Below, piece after piece: positions 54,935 to 64,000 of a stretch of DNA of 64,000 bases. This DNA is from Conexibacter sp. GTDB taxonomy: Bacteria; Actinomycetota; Thermoleophilia; Solirubrobacterales; Solirubrobacteraceae. The notes beneath the pieces were generated by a model, which worked only from the letters and a program-made list of their open reading frames with translations, did not search any database and had not been told where the DNA came from. Location: assembly GCA_025964325.1 (NCBI GenBank), contig JAOPZA010000112.1, forward strand, positions 1 to 64,000. The letters are read 5' to 3'. Made by a program: the position numbers and the translations under genes. Position 1 is the first letter of the stretch. Each line of letters opens with the position of its first letter.

Positions 54935-55978
54935 CTAGCGCGACGGGGTGCTGCGGTCGGTCGACGCGCGGCGCGTCAGTCCGACCGGGATCACGGCATG
55001 GCGCTCGGGAGTCGCCTCGTCCTCGATCAGGGCGACCAACAGCTCGATCGCGCGCGCACCGATCTTGGCGGGCTCGAGGTCGAGTGCGGTCACCGAGGGC
55101 CGGGCCGTGCTGACCATGGCCGAGTCGGTCGTCGCGACAAGCGCGAGCTCCTCGGGCACCGCCACCCCCCGTTCGTCGGCGGCCTCGAGCGCGCCGGCCG
55201 CGAGCAGGTCGAGCGTCGCGTAGAGCGCGTCGGGCGCGTCTGGACCGTCGAGCAGCGTTCCCACGGCCCGGCGCGCAGCCTCCTGCGGCGACGCCCCTCG
55301 CACCCGCGCGATCCGCGAGACGACACCGTGCGCCTTGCACCATGCGCGATAGCCGCGGACGGCGTCGCTGACATAGGACGGCGACGCCGTGGTCGTCAAC
55401 AGCGCGGGGCGCTCGCAGCCGATGCTCGCGAGGTGGTCGAGCGCCAGCTGCGCCCCCGCGACGTGGTCGTTGTCGACCCACGGGTCGTCGTCGCCGGCGC
55501 TCGGCAGCCTGCCGGTCGTGACGACCGGCCGCCCCGAGGAACGGAGCTCGTCCAGCAGCGTCTCCTTGCCGGTCGGGTCGACGATGATCGCCCCGTCGGC
55601 GGAGAGCCGGTGGATCGCCTCGGCGGAGGTGCTCGGCGGCGCCAGGACGAGCCCGTAGCCGAGCTCGAAGGCGCGCTGGGCGGCGCCGTTGATCAGCTCC
55701 ACGAAGTACGCGGCCTCCGGCACCAGGACGTGCGATCCGGATCCTGACGCCTGAATCGCCAGCAGCATCGTGCGTCCGGTCGCGAGCCCGCGGCCCTTCG
55801 GGTCGGCCGCGTACCCCAGCCGATCGGCGAGCTCGCGTACCCGATCGCGCGTCGCCTGCGGCAGGCGTCCCTTGTCGTTGAGGGCGTGCGAGACGGTCGT
55901 GATCGAGACGCCCGCCTCGCGTGCGATGTCGCGGATGCTGGGCTTTGCGCTCTTCGTAGGAGTTCGCTTCGTGGCCAT
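54935..55978 (-). CDS. LacI-family repressor
   Basis: A 347-residue LacI regulator. HTH and hinge are at residues about 14-65 (SIRDIAREAGVSITTVSHALNDKGRLPQATRDRVRELADRLGY), followed by a periplasmic-binding-protein-like sensor (about 70-335). It lies after DUF1116-3 and ligase 3 in the same direction. A symmetric LacI-type operator sits at the promoter of DUF1116-3, so feedback control of its own operon is likely. The inducer is unknown. Confidence 0.9.
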   Translation of the reverse strand: MATKRTPTKSAKPSIRDIAREAGVSITTVSHALNDKGRLPQATRDRVRELADRLGYAADPKGRGLATGRTMLLAIQASGSGSHVLVPEAAYFVELINGAAQRAFELGYGLVLAPPSTSAEAIHRLSADGAIIVDPTGKETLLDELRSSGRPVVTTGRLPSAGDDDPWVDNDHVAGAQLALDHLASIGCERPALLTTTASPSYVSDAVRGYRAWCKAHGVVSRIARVRGASPQEAARRAVGTLLDGPDAPDALYATLDLLAAGALEAADERGVAVPEELALVATTDSAMVSTARPSVTALDLEPAKIGARAIELLVALIEDEATPERHAVIPVGLTRRASTDRSTPSR

Positions 55979-56051
55979 CGTCCGGGCCTAGCATGACGCA
56001 GGTGGGGAGATCGAGATCGGCATCGCGTCGTGCGTCCGGAGCAACGGCGCG

Positions 56052-57488
56052 CTAGAAGAACTGGAGGTACTCGATCTGCTCCCACTCGGTCACGTGCTCG
56101 TGGAAGCTCGTCCACTCCATGTGCTTGTACTTGCTGTACATGCCGTGCATCGTCGGGCCGAAGACGTCCTTCGCGAGCTCGTCCTCGTCGAAGGCCGTGA
56201 TCGCCTCGATCAGGGTGCGCGGGAGGTGCTGCACATCCGCCGCCTTCGCCTCCTCCGCCGTCAGCGCGTAGAGCGGCTTGTCGACCGGTCTCGGCGCCTC
56301 GAGCCCCTGCTGCAGCCCTTCGAGCGTCGCGCCGACCGTCATCGCAAGGGCGAGATACGGGTTGACCGTCATGTCGCAGGCGCGGTTCTCGATCGCGAAG
56401 CGGCGCTGCGGCAGCCGGATCATCGCGGAGCGGTTGTTGTAGCCGTAGCAGATGTGCGAAGGCGCCCAGGTCTCCGTGCCGCCCTCGAGCTCCGTGCTGT
56501 GACCGACCAGGCCCTTGTAGGAGTTGACGGTCGGGCACGCGACGGCGGTGATCGCCTTGCCGTGTCTCAGGAGGCCGGCGACCGCCGAGAAGGTCGACGG
56601 GCCGAAGGCGCCGTCCTCACCCGCGAAGATGTTGGCTCTCGGGTCGTCGATCGGCGTCATGCTGTAGTTGATGTGCGCGCCGCTGCGCCAGTCGCCGTTG
56701 GACGGCTTCGGCATGTAGGTGACGATCAGGCCGTTGCGCTTCGCGATCTCCTTCAGCATCACGCGCAGGAAGACGAAGCGGTCGGCCGAGGTGACGACGT
56801 CGGCATAGCCGAAGTCGAGCTCGAACTGCGAGTAGGCGCCCTCGCAGACGACGTTCGACAGGCCCCATCCGAGACCGTTGATCGCCGTCACGAGCTGGTC
56901 GAGGAACGGCATGCCGTCGAGCGAGTGCTCGACGTCGTAGCCGTAGGCCTGGCGCTTGATCTCCCGGCCGCTGGCCGTCGCCTCGCCGCCGCCGAACGCC
57001 TTCACGAGCTGGCCGTCGTCGGCCTTTCTCAGCACGATGAACTCCGGCTCGAAGCCGGCGTTGACGTTGTAGCCCGCCTCGTTGGCGCGCTGGACCTGGC
57101 GCTTGAGCGCGAAGCGCGGGCACACGTTGTACGGCGCGTCCTCCCAGAAGAGGTCGCCGAAGACGAACGCCGTCGTCGTGTCCCACGGACAGATCAAGAC
57201 GCTGTCGAGGTCGGGCAGGACGATCTGGTCGGCGTCGGCGGGGCCGAGCTCCGGGACCATCGAGACCGAGTGCACGGCGAACTGCGGACCGCGGCCGGCG
57301 CACAGCTCCTCGAACTCGGCGAGCGGCACGGGCTTCGTCTTCGGCGAGCCGAGGATGTCGATCCAGCAGGACAGGACGTACTCGACGCCGGCGGCCTCGA
57401 GCTGCTCGCGCACTTCCCGCACCCGCTCCGCGGACGGCAGCGCCTCCTCGAGCGTGGCTGGGTACAGCTTGGTCGTCGTGCTGGACAT
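56052..57488 (-). CDS. Glutamine-synthetase-like gamma-glutamyl ligase 3
   Basis: A 478-residue GS-fold ligase. Seen: CWIDILGSPKTKPV, AGFEPEFIVL, VCEGAYSQFELDFGY, RSGAHINYSM, CPTVNSYKGLVG, NNRSAMIRLP, AIENRACDMTVNPYLALAMT. It is closer to copy 1 than to copy 2. GAAAGGAA precedes the ATG. Unlike the other modules it follows its DUF1116 gene rather than preceding it, with 50 nt between them. Amine substrate unknown. Confidence 0.85.
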   Translation of the reverse strand: MSSTTTKLYPATLEEALPSAERVREVREQLEAAGVEYVLSCWIDILGSPKTKPVPLAEFEELCAGRGPQFAVHSVSMVPELGPADADQIVLPDLDSVLICPWDTTTAFVFGDLFWEDAPYNVCPRFALKRQVQRANEAGYNVNAGFEPEFIVLRKADDGQLVKAFGGGEATASGREIKRQAYGYDVEHSLDGMPFLDQLVTAINGLGWGLSNVVCEGAYSQFELDFGYADVVTSADRFVFLRVMLKEIAKRNGLIVTYMPKPSNGDWRSGAHINYSMTPIDDPRANIFAGEDGAFGPSTFSAVAGLLRHGKAITAVACPTVNSYKGLVGHSTELEGGTETWAPSHICYGYNNRSAMIRLPQRRFAIENRACDMTVNPYLALAMTVGATLEGLQQGLEAPRPVDKPLYALTAEEAKAADVQHLPRTLIEAITAFDEDELAKDVFGPTMHGMYSKYKHMEWTSFHEHVTEWEQIEYLQFF

Positions 57489-57538
57489 CCGGTTCCTTTC
57501 GGTTGGCAAGAGTGGTCGGTCGGTCGCTTCGCGAATCG

Positions 57539-58837
57539 TCAGGCGACGCCGGAGGGCGCCTCGCCGTAGCGGCGGATGAAGCCTCCGAGGGCGTCCTGGA
57601 AGCACGCCAGCGGTGCGCGGAATGAGCCGGCGCCGATCTGGCCGCCCCCGCGCCCGGCGATGCCGATGTCCATCGCCGGGGTGATCTCGGTCGCGACCAC
57701 ACGCCGGATGTCGATGCCCACCGGCACGCCGCGATAGCTCAGATAGGGGATGCGGTAGACGCCGTGCTCCCCGACGGTGATCTCGTACATCTGGAGGTTC
57801 GTCGCGACCATCCGCTCGGGCGTTCCGCCCTGGTAGGCCTGGAGCGGGAAGGCCGCCGCCTGCGCGAAGCCGCCCAGCCCCGCGGTCTCGGTGATCGGGC
57901 TCTCTCCGCCCATGAACTCGGCGTCGTCCTCGGTGAAGCCCGCGAAGAGGCCGCCGGTCTCCATCTGCGGCAGCGGGCCGCGGAACCACTCGTCTCCCAT
58001 GCCGGAGACGCGGATGCCGAACTCGCTGCACGAGAACGCCATCGCGGTCACGATCGTCGAGCTCGGCACGCCGCTCGCGGCGTCGAGGGTTGCCTTCGAC
58101 GCCGCCATCGAGGCCCGCAGGAAGAAGTAGTCGCCCGACGCGATGTAGTCGACCAGCTCGTCGACGGCGGCGCGCCCGTCGCGTGCCAGCGAGACGAGCT
58201 GCGGCATCAGCTCGCGGGCGAACAGCAGGCTGCCGGCGGCGTTGCGGCTGTGCAGCTCGTCGCCCATGTGGAGCGCGCGGCGGATGATCGGCCGCAGCGG
58301 GATGCCGCCCGTGCGGCGCACCGCCTCGCCGAGGAGCGGGGCGATCGTGCCGCGGAGATAGTCGAGGTTGCGCTTCACCTCGTCGTTGTAGACGCCGTAG
58401 TTCAGGCGCGCCGGCGACTTTCCCTCGAACAGCGTGCAGGTCGCGCGCGTGCCGCCGTCGAGCTCGACGACGAGCACCGGCATCGACGGCGTCGTGACGC
58501 CCGCGAGCGATCCGATGCAGCCGACCTCCTGGCAGCCGCGCACCAGGATCTCACCCGCGTGCAGCAGCTCGTCGGCGTGCTCGGCATCGCGTGCCCAGCC
58601 CTCGTAGACGGCGCCGCCGATCACCGCGGTGCGCTGACCGCCCGTGTACTGCTCCCACGGAAGCGGCGGCCCCGAGGTCAGCACGGTGCGATCGCCCAGC
58701 TCCGGGATCGCGTCGCCGGCGGGGCGGACGTCGCGGAGGACCGGCTCGGCTGAGGTGATCCGCTCGAGCACCTCGGCGTTCGCGCGATCGGTCGCGGCGT
58801 CGGGGCTGCGTGCGGCGAGGTCCTCGGTCGTGGCCAT
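57539..58837 (-). CDS. DUF1116 protein 3 (AllG/YlbE-like)
   Basis: A 432-residue DUF1116 protein: YTGGQRTAVIGGAVYEG, RLNYGVYNDEV, GDELHSRN, GLGGFAQAAAFPLQAYQGGTPERM, GRGGGQIGAG. It is the first gene of module D behind a LacI-controlled promoter. The gene order is reversed relative to copies 1 and 2, so the pairing with the GS-like ligase has been kept through rearrangement. No AllF- or AllH-like partner is present. Confidence 0.8.
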   Translation of the reverse strand: MATTEDLAARSPDAATDRANAEVLERITSAEPVLRDVRPAGDAIPELGDRTVLTSGPPLPWEQYTGGQRTAVIGGAVYEGWARDAEHADELLHAGEILVRGCQEVGCIGSLAGVTTPSMPVLVVELDGGTRATCTLFEGKSPARLNYGVYNDEVKRNLDYLRGTIAPLLGEAVRRTGGIPLRPIIRRALHMGDELHSRNAAGSLLFARELMPQLVSLARDGRAAVDELVDYIASGDYFFLRASMAASKATLDAASGVPSSTIVTAMAFSCSEFGIRVSGMGDEWFRGPLPQMETGGLFAGFTEDDAEFMGGESPITETAGLGGFAQAAAFPLQAYQGGTPERMVATNLQMYEITVGEHGVYRIPYLSYRGVPVGIDIRRVVATEITPAMDIGIAGRGGGQIGAGSFRAPLACFQDALGGFIRRYGEAPSGVA

Positions 58838-58936
58838 GTGCTCGTGCTCCAGATCGGTGTCGTCAACGGCTCGCCGACGCGCGGGAGCCTCAATTGCGAG
58901 TGCACGGTGAACGCTTCTGCCCTTCAGTTCGGGAAG

Positions 58937-58994
58937 TGCAAAAGCGGTTTTGCAACCGGCCGCGAAAGCTAGCGTCAGCGGCCGGGAGTGTCAA
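58937..58994 (-). promoter_or_regulatory. Promoter and LacI-type operator of module D
   Basis: On the minus strand TTGACA (58994-58989) and TAGCTT (58971-58966) are 17 nt apart. A perfect 18-bp dyad TGCAAAA-GCGG-TTTTGCA (58937-58954) lies 11 nt downstream of the -10 box, over or just after the transcription start, as expected for repression. Its A/T-rich arms stand out in this GC-rich DNA. Confidence 0.75.
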
Positions 58995-59005
58995 GCCGCG
59001 GCGGC

Positions 59006-59035
59006 GAGCGCGACGTCCGCCCTGCGTCGTCGCTC
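59006..59035. terminator. Putative terminator after purU
   Basis: GAGCGCGACG pairs with CGTCG-T-CGCTC (10 bp, one bulge, 9-nt loop), starting 12 nt after the purU stop on the minus strand. No U-tract. Confidence 0.45.
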
Positions 59036-59046
59036 GTCCCTCCGGC

Positions 59047-59952
59047 TCAGAAGACGACGGTCTTGTTCCCGTGCAGCAGCACGCGGTCCTCGCAGTGCCA
59101 CTGGACCGCGCGGGAGAAGACGGCCCGCTCGGTCTCGGCGCCGAGTCGGACGAGCGCCGCCGGGCTGTCGCGATGCGAGACCCGCATCACGTCCTGCTCG
59201 ATGATCGGCCCGGCGTCGAGCTCCTCCGTCACGTAGTGGGCGGTCGCGCCGACGAGCTTCACCCCTCGCTCGTGCGCCCGCTCGTACGGCCCCGCGCCCG
59301 CGAACGCAGGCAGGAACGAGTGGTGGATGTTGATCACCGGCACGCCGACGCGCGCGAGGAAGTCGCCGGAGAGGATCTGCATGTAGCGCGCCAGCACGAC
59401 CAGGTCGACCTCGCCTGCGACGAGCTCGAGCAGCTCCTGCTCGGCCTCGGGCTTGCGGCCTCTCTCGACGGGGACGTGGTGGAACGGGAGCCCGAAGGAC
59501 TCGACGTCCTCCCGCAGGTCGGGATGGTTGGCGGCGACGAGGACGATGTCGCCCTCGAGCTGACCGCGGCGGGAGCGCCACAGCAGGTCGAGCAGGCAGT
59601 GGTCCGAGCGTGAGGCGAGGATCGCGACGCGCTTGCGCCGGCGCGCATCCCACATCTGCCAGCGCATCTCGAACGGCTCGCCGACGGCGCGCCCGAAGCG
59701 CCGCTCGAAGTCGACGCGCTCCTCGGGTGCGAGGGCGAGGTTGAACTCCATCCGCATGAAGAACGAACCGGCCTCGGGATCGGTCGAGTACTGGTCGGAG
59801 CTGACGATGTTCGCGCCGGCATCGCTGAGGAACTGCGAGACGGCGGCCACGATCCCGGGCCGGTCGCCACAGGCGATCAGCAGCCGCGTGATCGTGGCGA
59901 GCTGCGCGGAATCGCCCGCGGGCGCGGCCGGCCTTGCCTTGATGGTCTGCAT
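59047..59952 (-). CDS. purU: Formyltetrahydrofolate deformylase
   Basis: A 301-residue PurU. The N-terminal ACT domain (about 24-100) has [30 protein letters not shown]. The formyltransferase-fold domain (about 108-300) has catalytic Asn and His in [17 protein letters not shown] and Asp in [12 protein letters not shown]. It releases formate from 10-formyl-THF, balancing one-carbon units made when sarcosine oxidase produces 5,10-methylene-THF. It is 25 nt after soxB in the same operon. Confidence 0.93.
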   Translation of the reverse strand: MQTIKARPAAPAGDSAQLATITRLLIACGDRPGIVAAVSQFLSDAGANIVSSDQYSTDPEAGSFFMRMEFNLALAPEERVDFERRFGRAVGEPFEMRWQMWDARRRKRVAILASRSDHCLLDLLWRSRRGQLEGDIVLVAANHPDLREDVESFGLPFHHVPVERGRKPEAEQELLELVAGEVDLVVLARYMQILSGDFLARVGVPVINIHHSFLPAFAGAGPYERAHERGVKLVGATAHYVTEELDAGPIIEQDVMRVSHRDSPAALVRLGAETERAVFSRAVQWHCEDRVLLHGNKTVVF

Positions 59953-59977
59953 GGGAGCCGGTTTCGTTCGGGGTTGA

Positions 59978-61189
59978 CTAGTGGCTGACGGCCGCCGCGG
60001 CGAGCTCCGAGACGAGGTCGTCGCGATAGAAGCGCTCGAGCGCGAACGGCGCGATCAGTTCCGGCGTGCGGTCGGTCGCGACCAGCTCGGCCAGCGTCTT
60101 GCCGACGATCGGCGCCGCCTTGAAGCCGTAGGTTCCCCAGCCGGCGCTGACGTGGAAGTTCTCGACCTCGGTCCTCCCGAGGATCGGGCTGTAGTCGGGG
60201 CTGAGATCGCAGAGGCCGGCCCAGGCCCGCAGGATCCGCGCGTGCTCGAGCTGCGGGAACAGCTCGAGCGTGTGGCGGGTGAGGTCCTGCAGGAAGTTCA
60301 ACGTGCCCTGCGTCCGGTAGGTCGTCCACGGCTCGATCTCCGAGCCCATCACGAACTCGCCGCGATCGGACTGGCTGATGTAGATGTGCATCTGCGACGA
60401 GACGACGACGACGTCGAGGAACGGCTTCACCGGCTCGGTGACGCACGCCTGCAGGATGTGCGTCGTGATCGGCAACTGCACGCCGGCCATGTCGCACAGC
60501 AGGGTGCTCCAGCCGGCGGTGCAGTTGAGCACCACGCCGGCACGGACGTCGCCGCGGCTCGTGCGCACGCCCGTGATGCGGTCGCCGGAGCGGTCGAGTC
60601 CGAGCACCTCGGTGTACGGGTGGATCTCGGCGCCGCCCGCATCGGCGGAGCGCGCGAGGCCCCAGACGACGGCGTCGTGGCGGATGATCCCGCCCGGCGG
60701 ATGGTGAAGCGCTCCGGTGATCGGATAGCTCGTGTCGGGTCCGACGTACATCGCCGGGGCGAGCTGCTTGACCTCGTCCGGGCCGATCAGGCGCGAGTCG
60801 ATGCCCTGCAGCCGGTTGACCTCCGCGCGGTTGGCCATCACGAACATCGCGCGATCGGAGTGGGCGAGCGTCAGGTGCCCGCACTGGGAGAACAGCAGAT
60901 TGAAGTCGAGCTCCCGGGAGAGTCCCTCGTAGAGCTTGACGCTGGCGTCGTAGAAGCGGGCGCCCTCGGGCGTCTTGTAGTTCGAGCGCAGGATCGTCGT
61001 GTTGCGACCCGCCGCCCCGGACCCGATGTAGCTCTTCTCGAGCACCGCGACGTTCGTGATGCCGTGCTCGCGCAGGTAGTGCGCGGTCGCGAGCCCGTGC
61101 GAGCCGCCGCCGATGACGACGACGTCGTAGGAGCTCTTGAGCTCGGTCGGGCGGCGCCACATGCGCCGCTTGCGGAACAGGTCACGCAT
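59978..61189 (-). CDS. soxB: Sarcosine oxidase beta subunit-type FAD oxidoreductase
   Basis: A 403-residue FAD-dependent amine oxidase of the DAO family. The dinucleotide-binding loop is [18 protein letters not shown] (about 22-39). [29 protein letters not shown] and a C-terminal [20 protein letters not shown] match heterotetrameric sarcosine oxidase beta subunits. It demethylates sarcosine (or a relative such as dimethylglycine) with the alpha subunit. Its ATG lies within the end of the gamma-subunit gene (8-nt overlap). Confidence 0.88.
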   Translation of the reverse strand: MRDLFRKRRMWRRPTELKSSYDVVVIGGGSHGLATAHYLREHGITNVAVLEKSYIGSGAAGRNTTILRSNYKTPEGARFYDASVKLYEGLSRELDFNLLFSQCGHLTLAHSDRAMFVMANRAEVNRLQGIDSRLIGPDEVKQLAPAMYVGPDTSYPITGALHHPPGGIIRHDAVVWGLARSADAGGAEIHPYTEVLGLDRSGDRITGVRTSRGDVRAGVVLNCTAGWSTLLCDMAGVQLPITTHILQACVTEPVKPFLDVVVVSSQMHIYISQSDRGEFVMGSEIEPWTTYRTQGTLNFLQDLTRHTLELFPQLEHARILRAWAGLCDLSPDYSPILGRTEVENFHVSAGWGTYGFKAAPIVGKTLAELVATDRTPELIAPFALERFYRDDLVSELAAAAVSH

Positions 61190-61868
61190 GCGGTGCCTCC
61201 TGCGCCTCGAACGCCAGCGCGGCGGGGAGCGCCCCGACGCCGACCGGCCGGCCGCCGAGCCGCGTCGCGGCGTCGGCGACGACCGTCCAGGTGTACGCGC
61301 CGTACGCGGCGCCGAAGATCATCAGGTAGCGCTCCGCGGCTTCGCGCAGCACGTACCCGGGGGTCTTCGCGACCGAGCCCGGACGGAAGCCGGCGACCGG
61401 CAGGCGGGATTCCCGCAGGTCGAGCGCGCAGAAGCGGGCGAACGTCTCGCGGGCCAGCGGACCGGCCAGCACGAGCGCGCCGAGCGAGGCGGTCAGGTCC
61501 ACGACGCGCGACCCCGCCGCGGCGGCCAGCTCCTCGCGCGCGGTGCCGGCCGCGCTCGCGTCGCTGAGCACCAGCGCATGGCCGGCTGCGATCGGACACC
61601 ACCAGCCGTGGGCGGTGCGGGCCGCGGTGCCGAGCTCGCGCTCCGGCACTGCGCCGCGCAGCTCCAGCTTGCCGAGGTGCGAGACGTCGGCGAAGCCGAC
61701 CGCCTCGACGCAGGCGCGCGCCTCAGCGGTCGGGTCGCCGAACGACGAGGCGACCTCCCAGCCGTCGCGGGTCTCGTGGAGCGCACCGGCGCGCGCCGCC
61801 TCGTCGGCCATCGGGCTGCGCGCGAGCGGAGCCCGCGGCTGGTCGACGTCGAGGAAGGACAGGGTCAC
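61182..61868 (-). CDS. soxG: Sarcosine oxidase gamma subunit
   Basis: A 228-residue GcvT-like small subunit of heterotetrameric sarcosine oxidase. Recognisable parts are GFADVSHLGKLELRG, VDLTASLGALVLAGPLARETFARFCALDLRE and a C-terminal YLMIFGAAYGAYTWTVVADAATRLGGRPVG. The GTG at 61868 overlaps the alpha-subunit stop (GTGA). Sequence conservation in SoxG is low, so the call rests also on its place between soxA and soxB. Confidence 0.82.
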   Translation of the reverse strand: MTLSFLDVDQPRAPLARSPMADEAARAGALHETRDGWEVASSFGDPTAEARACVEAVGFADVSHLGKLELRGAVPERELGTAARTAHGWWCPIAAGHALVLSDASAAGTAREELAAAAGSRVVDLTASLGALVLAGPLARETFARFCALDLRESRLPVAGFRPGSVAKTPGYVLREAAERYLMIFGAAYGAYTWTVVADAATRLGGRPVGVGALPAALAFEAQEAPHA

Positions 61869-64000
61869 GAGCGAAGCACCTTCCCCTCGGGGTCGTAGAA
61901 CGGACGGGTCGTGACGGTGGCCGCGATCCGGCGGCCGGCGTCGGAGATCACGATGCGGGCGTCGTCGCGTGCGAGCGCGGCGGGCACCCAGGCCATCCCG
62001 ATCGAGGTCGACAGCAGCGGCGCGCGACGGGCGCTCGTGACCTGGCCGGCTGGCATGCCGTCGACGAGGACGACGGCGCCCTCCGTCGGAACCTCGCCGC
62101 CGAGGCAGGTGAAGCCGACCAGCGCGGCCTCGGCCGGGTGCTCGGCGGCGTGCTCGAGCGCCCAGCGCCCGATGAAGTCCTGCTCCTTGTCGAGTCTGAC
62201 GGCCCACGGCATCGCCGCCCCGTACGGAGTCGACTCGGAGTCGGTGTCCTGCCCGACGAGGATGTGGAGCTTCTGCAGTCGCAGGATCCGCTGCGGCTCG
62301 AGCCCGAAGGGACGCGCGCCCTGCGCTGCGATCGCGTCCCACAGCGAGCGCCCGTGCGGGGCAGCGCAGTGCAGCTCGTAGCCGACCTCGCCGACGAAGC
62401 CGATCCGCATCACCAGGCAGCGCACCCCGGCGACCGTCGCCTCGCTCGCGTCCATGTAGCCGATCGCCTCGTTCGAGCAGTCGGCGTCGGTCAGGCGGCT
62501 GAGGATCTCCCGCGCCCGCGGGCCGGCGAGGTTGATCGCCGCGACGCCCTGCGTGACGTCGGTGACGTCCGCGTCGAGCGCCCACGTCGCGAGCCACCAG
62601 CTGAACTGCTGCTCCACCGCGCCGACGCCGCTCGACGTCGTGGTGACGTAGAAGGTCTCGTCGTCGATCCGGCCGACGGTGCCGTCGTCGGTGATGCGCC
62701 CGGCCTCCGACGTCATCACGCCGTAGCGGATGCGGCCCGGCGCCAACGTCGACATGCGGTTCGTGTAGAGCCGGTCGAGCAGCTCGCCCGCGTCGGGCCC
62801 GCGGACGACGAGCTTGCCGAGCGTCGAGACGTCGATCACGCCGGCGTCCCGCTGCACGGCGAGCGCCTCGCCCTCCGGGTCGCCGTAGTCGTAGGCGCGG
62901 CGCCAGTCGCCGGCCCATCTGACGGTCGCGCGCAGCTCGCGGTGGCGACCGTGGACGGCGGAGCGCTTGGCGGCCTCGAAGGGCCGGCCCGCCAGCGCCG
63001 CCATCGGCACCGTCGACCACGGCGGCCGGGCCGTCGTGAGGCCGACATCGCCGAGCGGCGTCCGCGTCTCGCGAGCAAGCATCCGGATCGAGGCGAGCTG
63101 CGAGAAGCGGCCCTGCGTCGGTCCCATCGTGACGGTCGTGTAGCGCTTCGAGAGCTCGATCGAGTCGTAGCCCTCGGCGACCGCGTAGGCGATGTCCTTC
63201 GCGGTGACGTCCTCGTCGAGGTCGACGAACGCCTTGCCCCCGCGCCCGTGGCCGCGCGCGACCGCGGGCGGCGTCGCAACCGCCGTCGCCTCCGGCCGTG
63301 CCGCCAGCTCGCGCCGCTGCTCCGTGAGGAGGCGGCGGTCCTGGCTGGAGATCCGCCCCAGCGCGTCGGCCGCCTCGGCGCCGGCGGCGAGGCCCGACAG
63401 CTCGGCGGCGTCGGCGTCCTCGTGCCCGTCGACCGCGCCCGCGACGTGGACGTCGGCCGGCAGCCGGTCGGCGAAGAAGCGCCCGCTGGCGGTGTCGTAG
63501 CGGGCGCGTGCGCCCGACTGCAGCAGCAGCGAGGTGGCGGGCGCCGCGCCGCCGGAGACGACCAGCAGGTCGCAGGCGACCCGCTCCGCCGTCCCCTCGA
63601 CCGCGCGGCCGTCGGCATCGACGCGCGCGAGCGTCGCGGCCTCGACGCCGGCCCGGCCGTGCGCGCTGACGACCGTCGTTCCGCGCCGGAGACCGATCCC
63701 GGCCGCCTGCACCTGCGCCGCGAGCTCACCGCCGCCGGCATCCGCGCGCAGGTCCGCGACGACCGCCACGTCGACGCCCAGGCGCTTGAGCGCGAGCGCG
63801 GCATGGAGGCCGCGATCCCCCGTCGTCGCGACGACGGCGCGCTCGCCGGGCTTGACGCCGTAGAGCGTCGCCAGGCGGACCGCCCCGCTCGAGAGCATCA
63901 CGCCCGGCAGGTCGTTGTCGGCGAAGACGAGCGGCTGCTCGATCGTGCCGGTGGCGGCGATGTGCCGCGCGGCACGGATCTGGTGCAGCGTGTCGCCCTG
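61865..64000 (-). CDS. soxA: Sarcosine oxidase alpha subunit, partial (5' end beyond window)
   Basis: The last 712 residues of the alpha subunit; the gene continues past the right edge. Visible parts are the end of the FAD/NAD region (FADNDLPGVMLS, GERAVVATTGDRGLHAALALKRLG), GKAFVDLDEDVTAKDIAYAVAEGYDSIELSKRYTT, and a C-terminal GcvT-like folate-binding domain (YGDPEGEALAVQRDAGVIDVSTLGKLVVRGPDAGELLDRLYTNR, FVGEVGYELHC). It passes the methyl carbon of sarcosine to THF. Order here is soxA-soxG-soxB-purU; no soxD is seen downstream of soxA. Confidence 0.92.
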   Translation of the reverse strand, partial: QGDTLHQIRAARHIAATGTIEQPLVFADNDLPGVMLSSGAVRLATLYGVKPGERAVVATTGDRGLHAALALKRLGVDVAVVADLRADAGGGELAAQVQAAGIGLRRGTTVVSAHGRAGVEAATLARVDADGRAVEGTAERVACDLLVVSGGAAPATSLLLQSGARARYDTASGRFFADRLPADVHVAGAVDGHEDADAAELSGLAAGAEAADALGRISSQDRRLLTEQRRELAARPEATAVATPPAVARGHGRGGKAFVDLDEDVTAKDIAYAVAEGYDSIELSKRYTTVTMGPTQGRFSQLASIRMLARETRTPLGDVGLTTARPPWSTVPMAALAGRPFEAAKRSAVHGRHRELRATVRWAGDWRRAYDYGDPEGEALAVQRDAGVIDVSTLGKLVVRGPDAGELLDRLYTNRMSTLAPGRIRYGVMTSEAGRITDDGTVGRIDDETFYVTTTSSGVGAVEQQFSWWLATWALDADVTDVTQGVAAINLAGPRAREILSRLTDADCSNEAIGYMDASEATVAGVRCLVMRIGFVGEVGYELHCAAPHGRSLWDAIAAQGARPFGLEPQRILRLQKLHILVGQDTDSESTPYGAAMPWAVRLDKEQDFIGRWALEHAAEHPAEAALVGFTCLGGEVPTEGAVVLVDGMPAGQVTSARRAPLLSTSIGMAWVPAALARDDARIVISDAGRRIAATVTTRPFYDPEGKVLRS

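Overview
The window is about 64 kb of very GC-rich DNA with dense same-strand operons, ATGA/GTGA stop-start overlaps, frequent GTG starts and some apparently leaderless genes. This fits an actinobacterium; Thermoleophilia/Solirubrobacterales is my guess from gene style only. I saw no rRNA, tRNA, CRISPR, insertion sequence or phage gene. Almost everything is catabolic or transport.

The core is a repeated catabolic module in four versions (A to D). Module A (about 1.0-15.7 kb): ABC importer 1, a MerR-XRE-cupin regulator, and an eight-gene operon (Rieske oxygenase, amidohydrolase-like protein, glutamine-synthetase-like ligase, DUF1116 protein, ferritin-like protein, small helical protein, NTF2-like protein, FAD oxidase). 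Divergent from it are an AOC-like barrel protein and a class I glutamine amidotransferase. Module B (about 21-34.8 kb): Rieske 2, ligase 2, DUF1116-2, ABC importer 2, a LuxR regulator, AOC-like 2, an FNR-type reductase with [2Fe-2S], NTF2-like and FMN reductase, plus a divergent zinc alcohol dehydrogenase and a TetR. Module C (about 40.4-48.4 kb): ABC importer 3, AOC-like 3, Rieske 3 and two LuxR regulators. Module D (about 48.6-58.8 kb): DUF1116-3, ligase 3, LacI, NTF2-like, Rieske 4, amidohydrolase-like 2, small helical protein 2, NCS1 permease, ferredoxin, AOC-like 5 and 4.

Between and beside these lie ordinary operons: an acyl-CoA dehydrogenase with a giant indolepyruvate-type ferredoxin oxidoreductase and an Lrp regulator (15.7-21.0 kb); a leucine/isovalerate (liu/mcc) operon (34.8-40.3 kb); and sarcosine oxidase subunits with PurU (59.0-64.0 kb, soxA cut by the window end).

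Reading of the whole: the ligase + amidotransferase + Rieske combination resembles gamma-glutamylation pathways for amines (aniline AtdA1/A2/A3; gamma-glutamylmethylamide synthetase). The Rieske proteins have no beta subunit and carry a bridging Glu, as in the N-demethylase/quaternary-amine class. I infer several parallel pathways for N-containing compounds sharing one reductase and one ferredoxin; the substrates cannot be read from sequence. An 18-bp dyad, about ATYGGYC-N4-GRCCAAT, recurs at seven promoter positions of modules B-D and is the best candidate site for the three paralogous LuxR regulators. A different promoter/operator type serves module A, and a LacI-type operator serves the head of module D.
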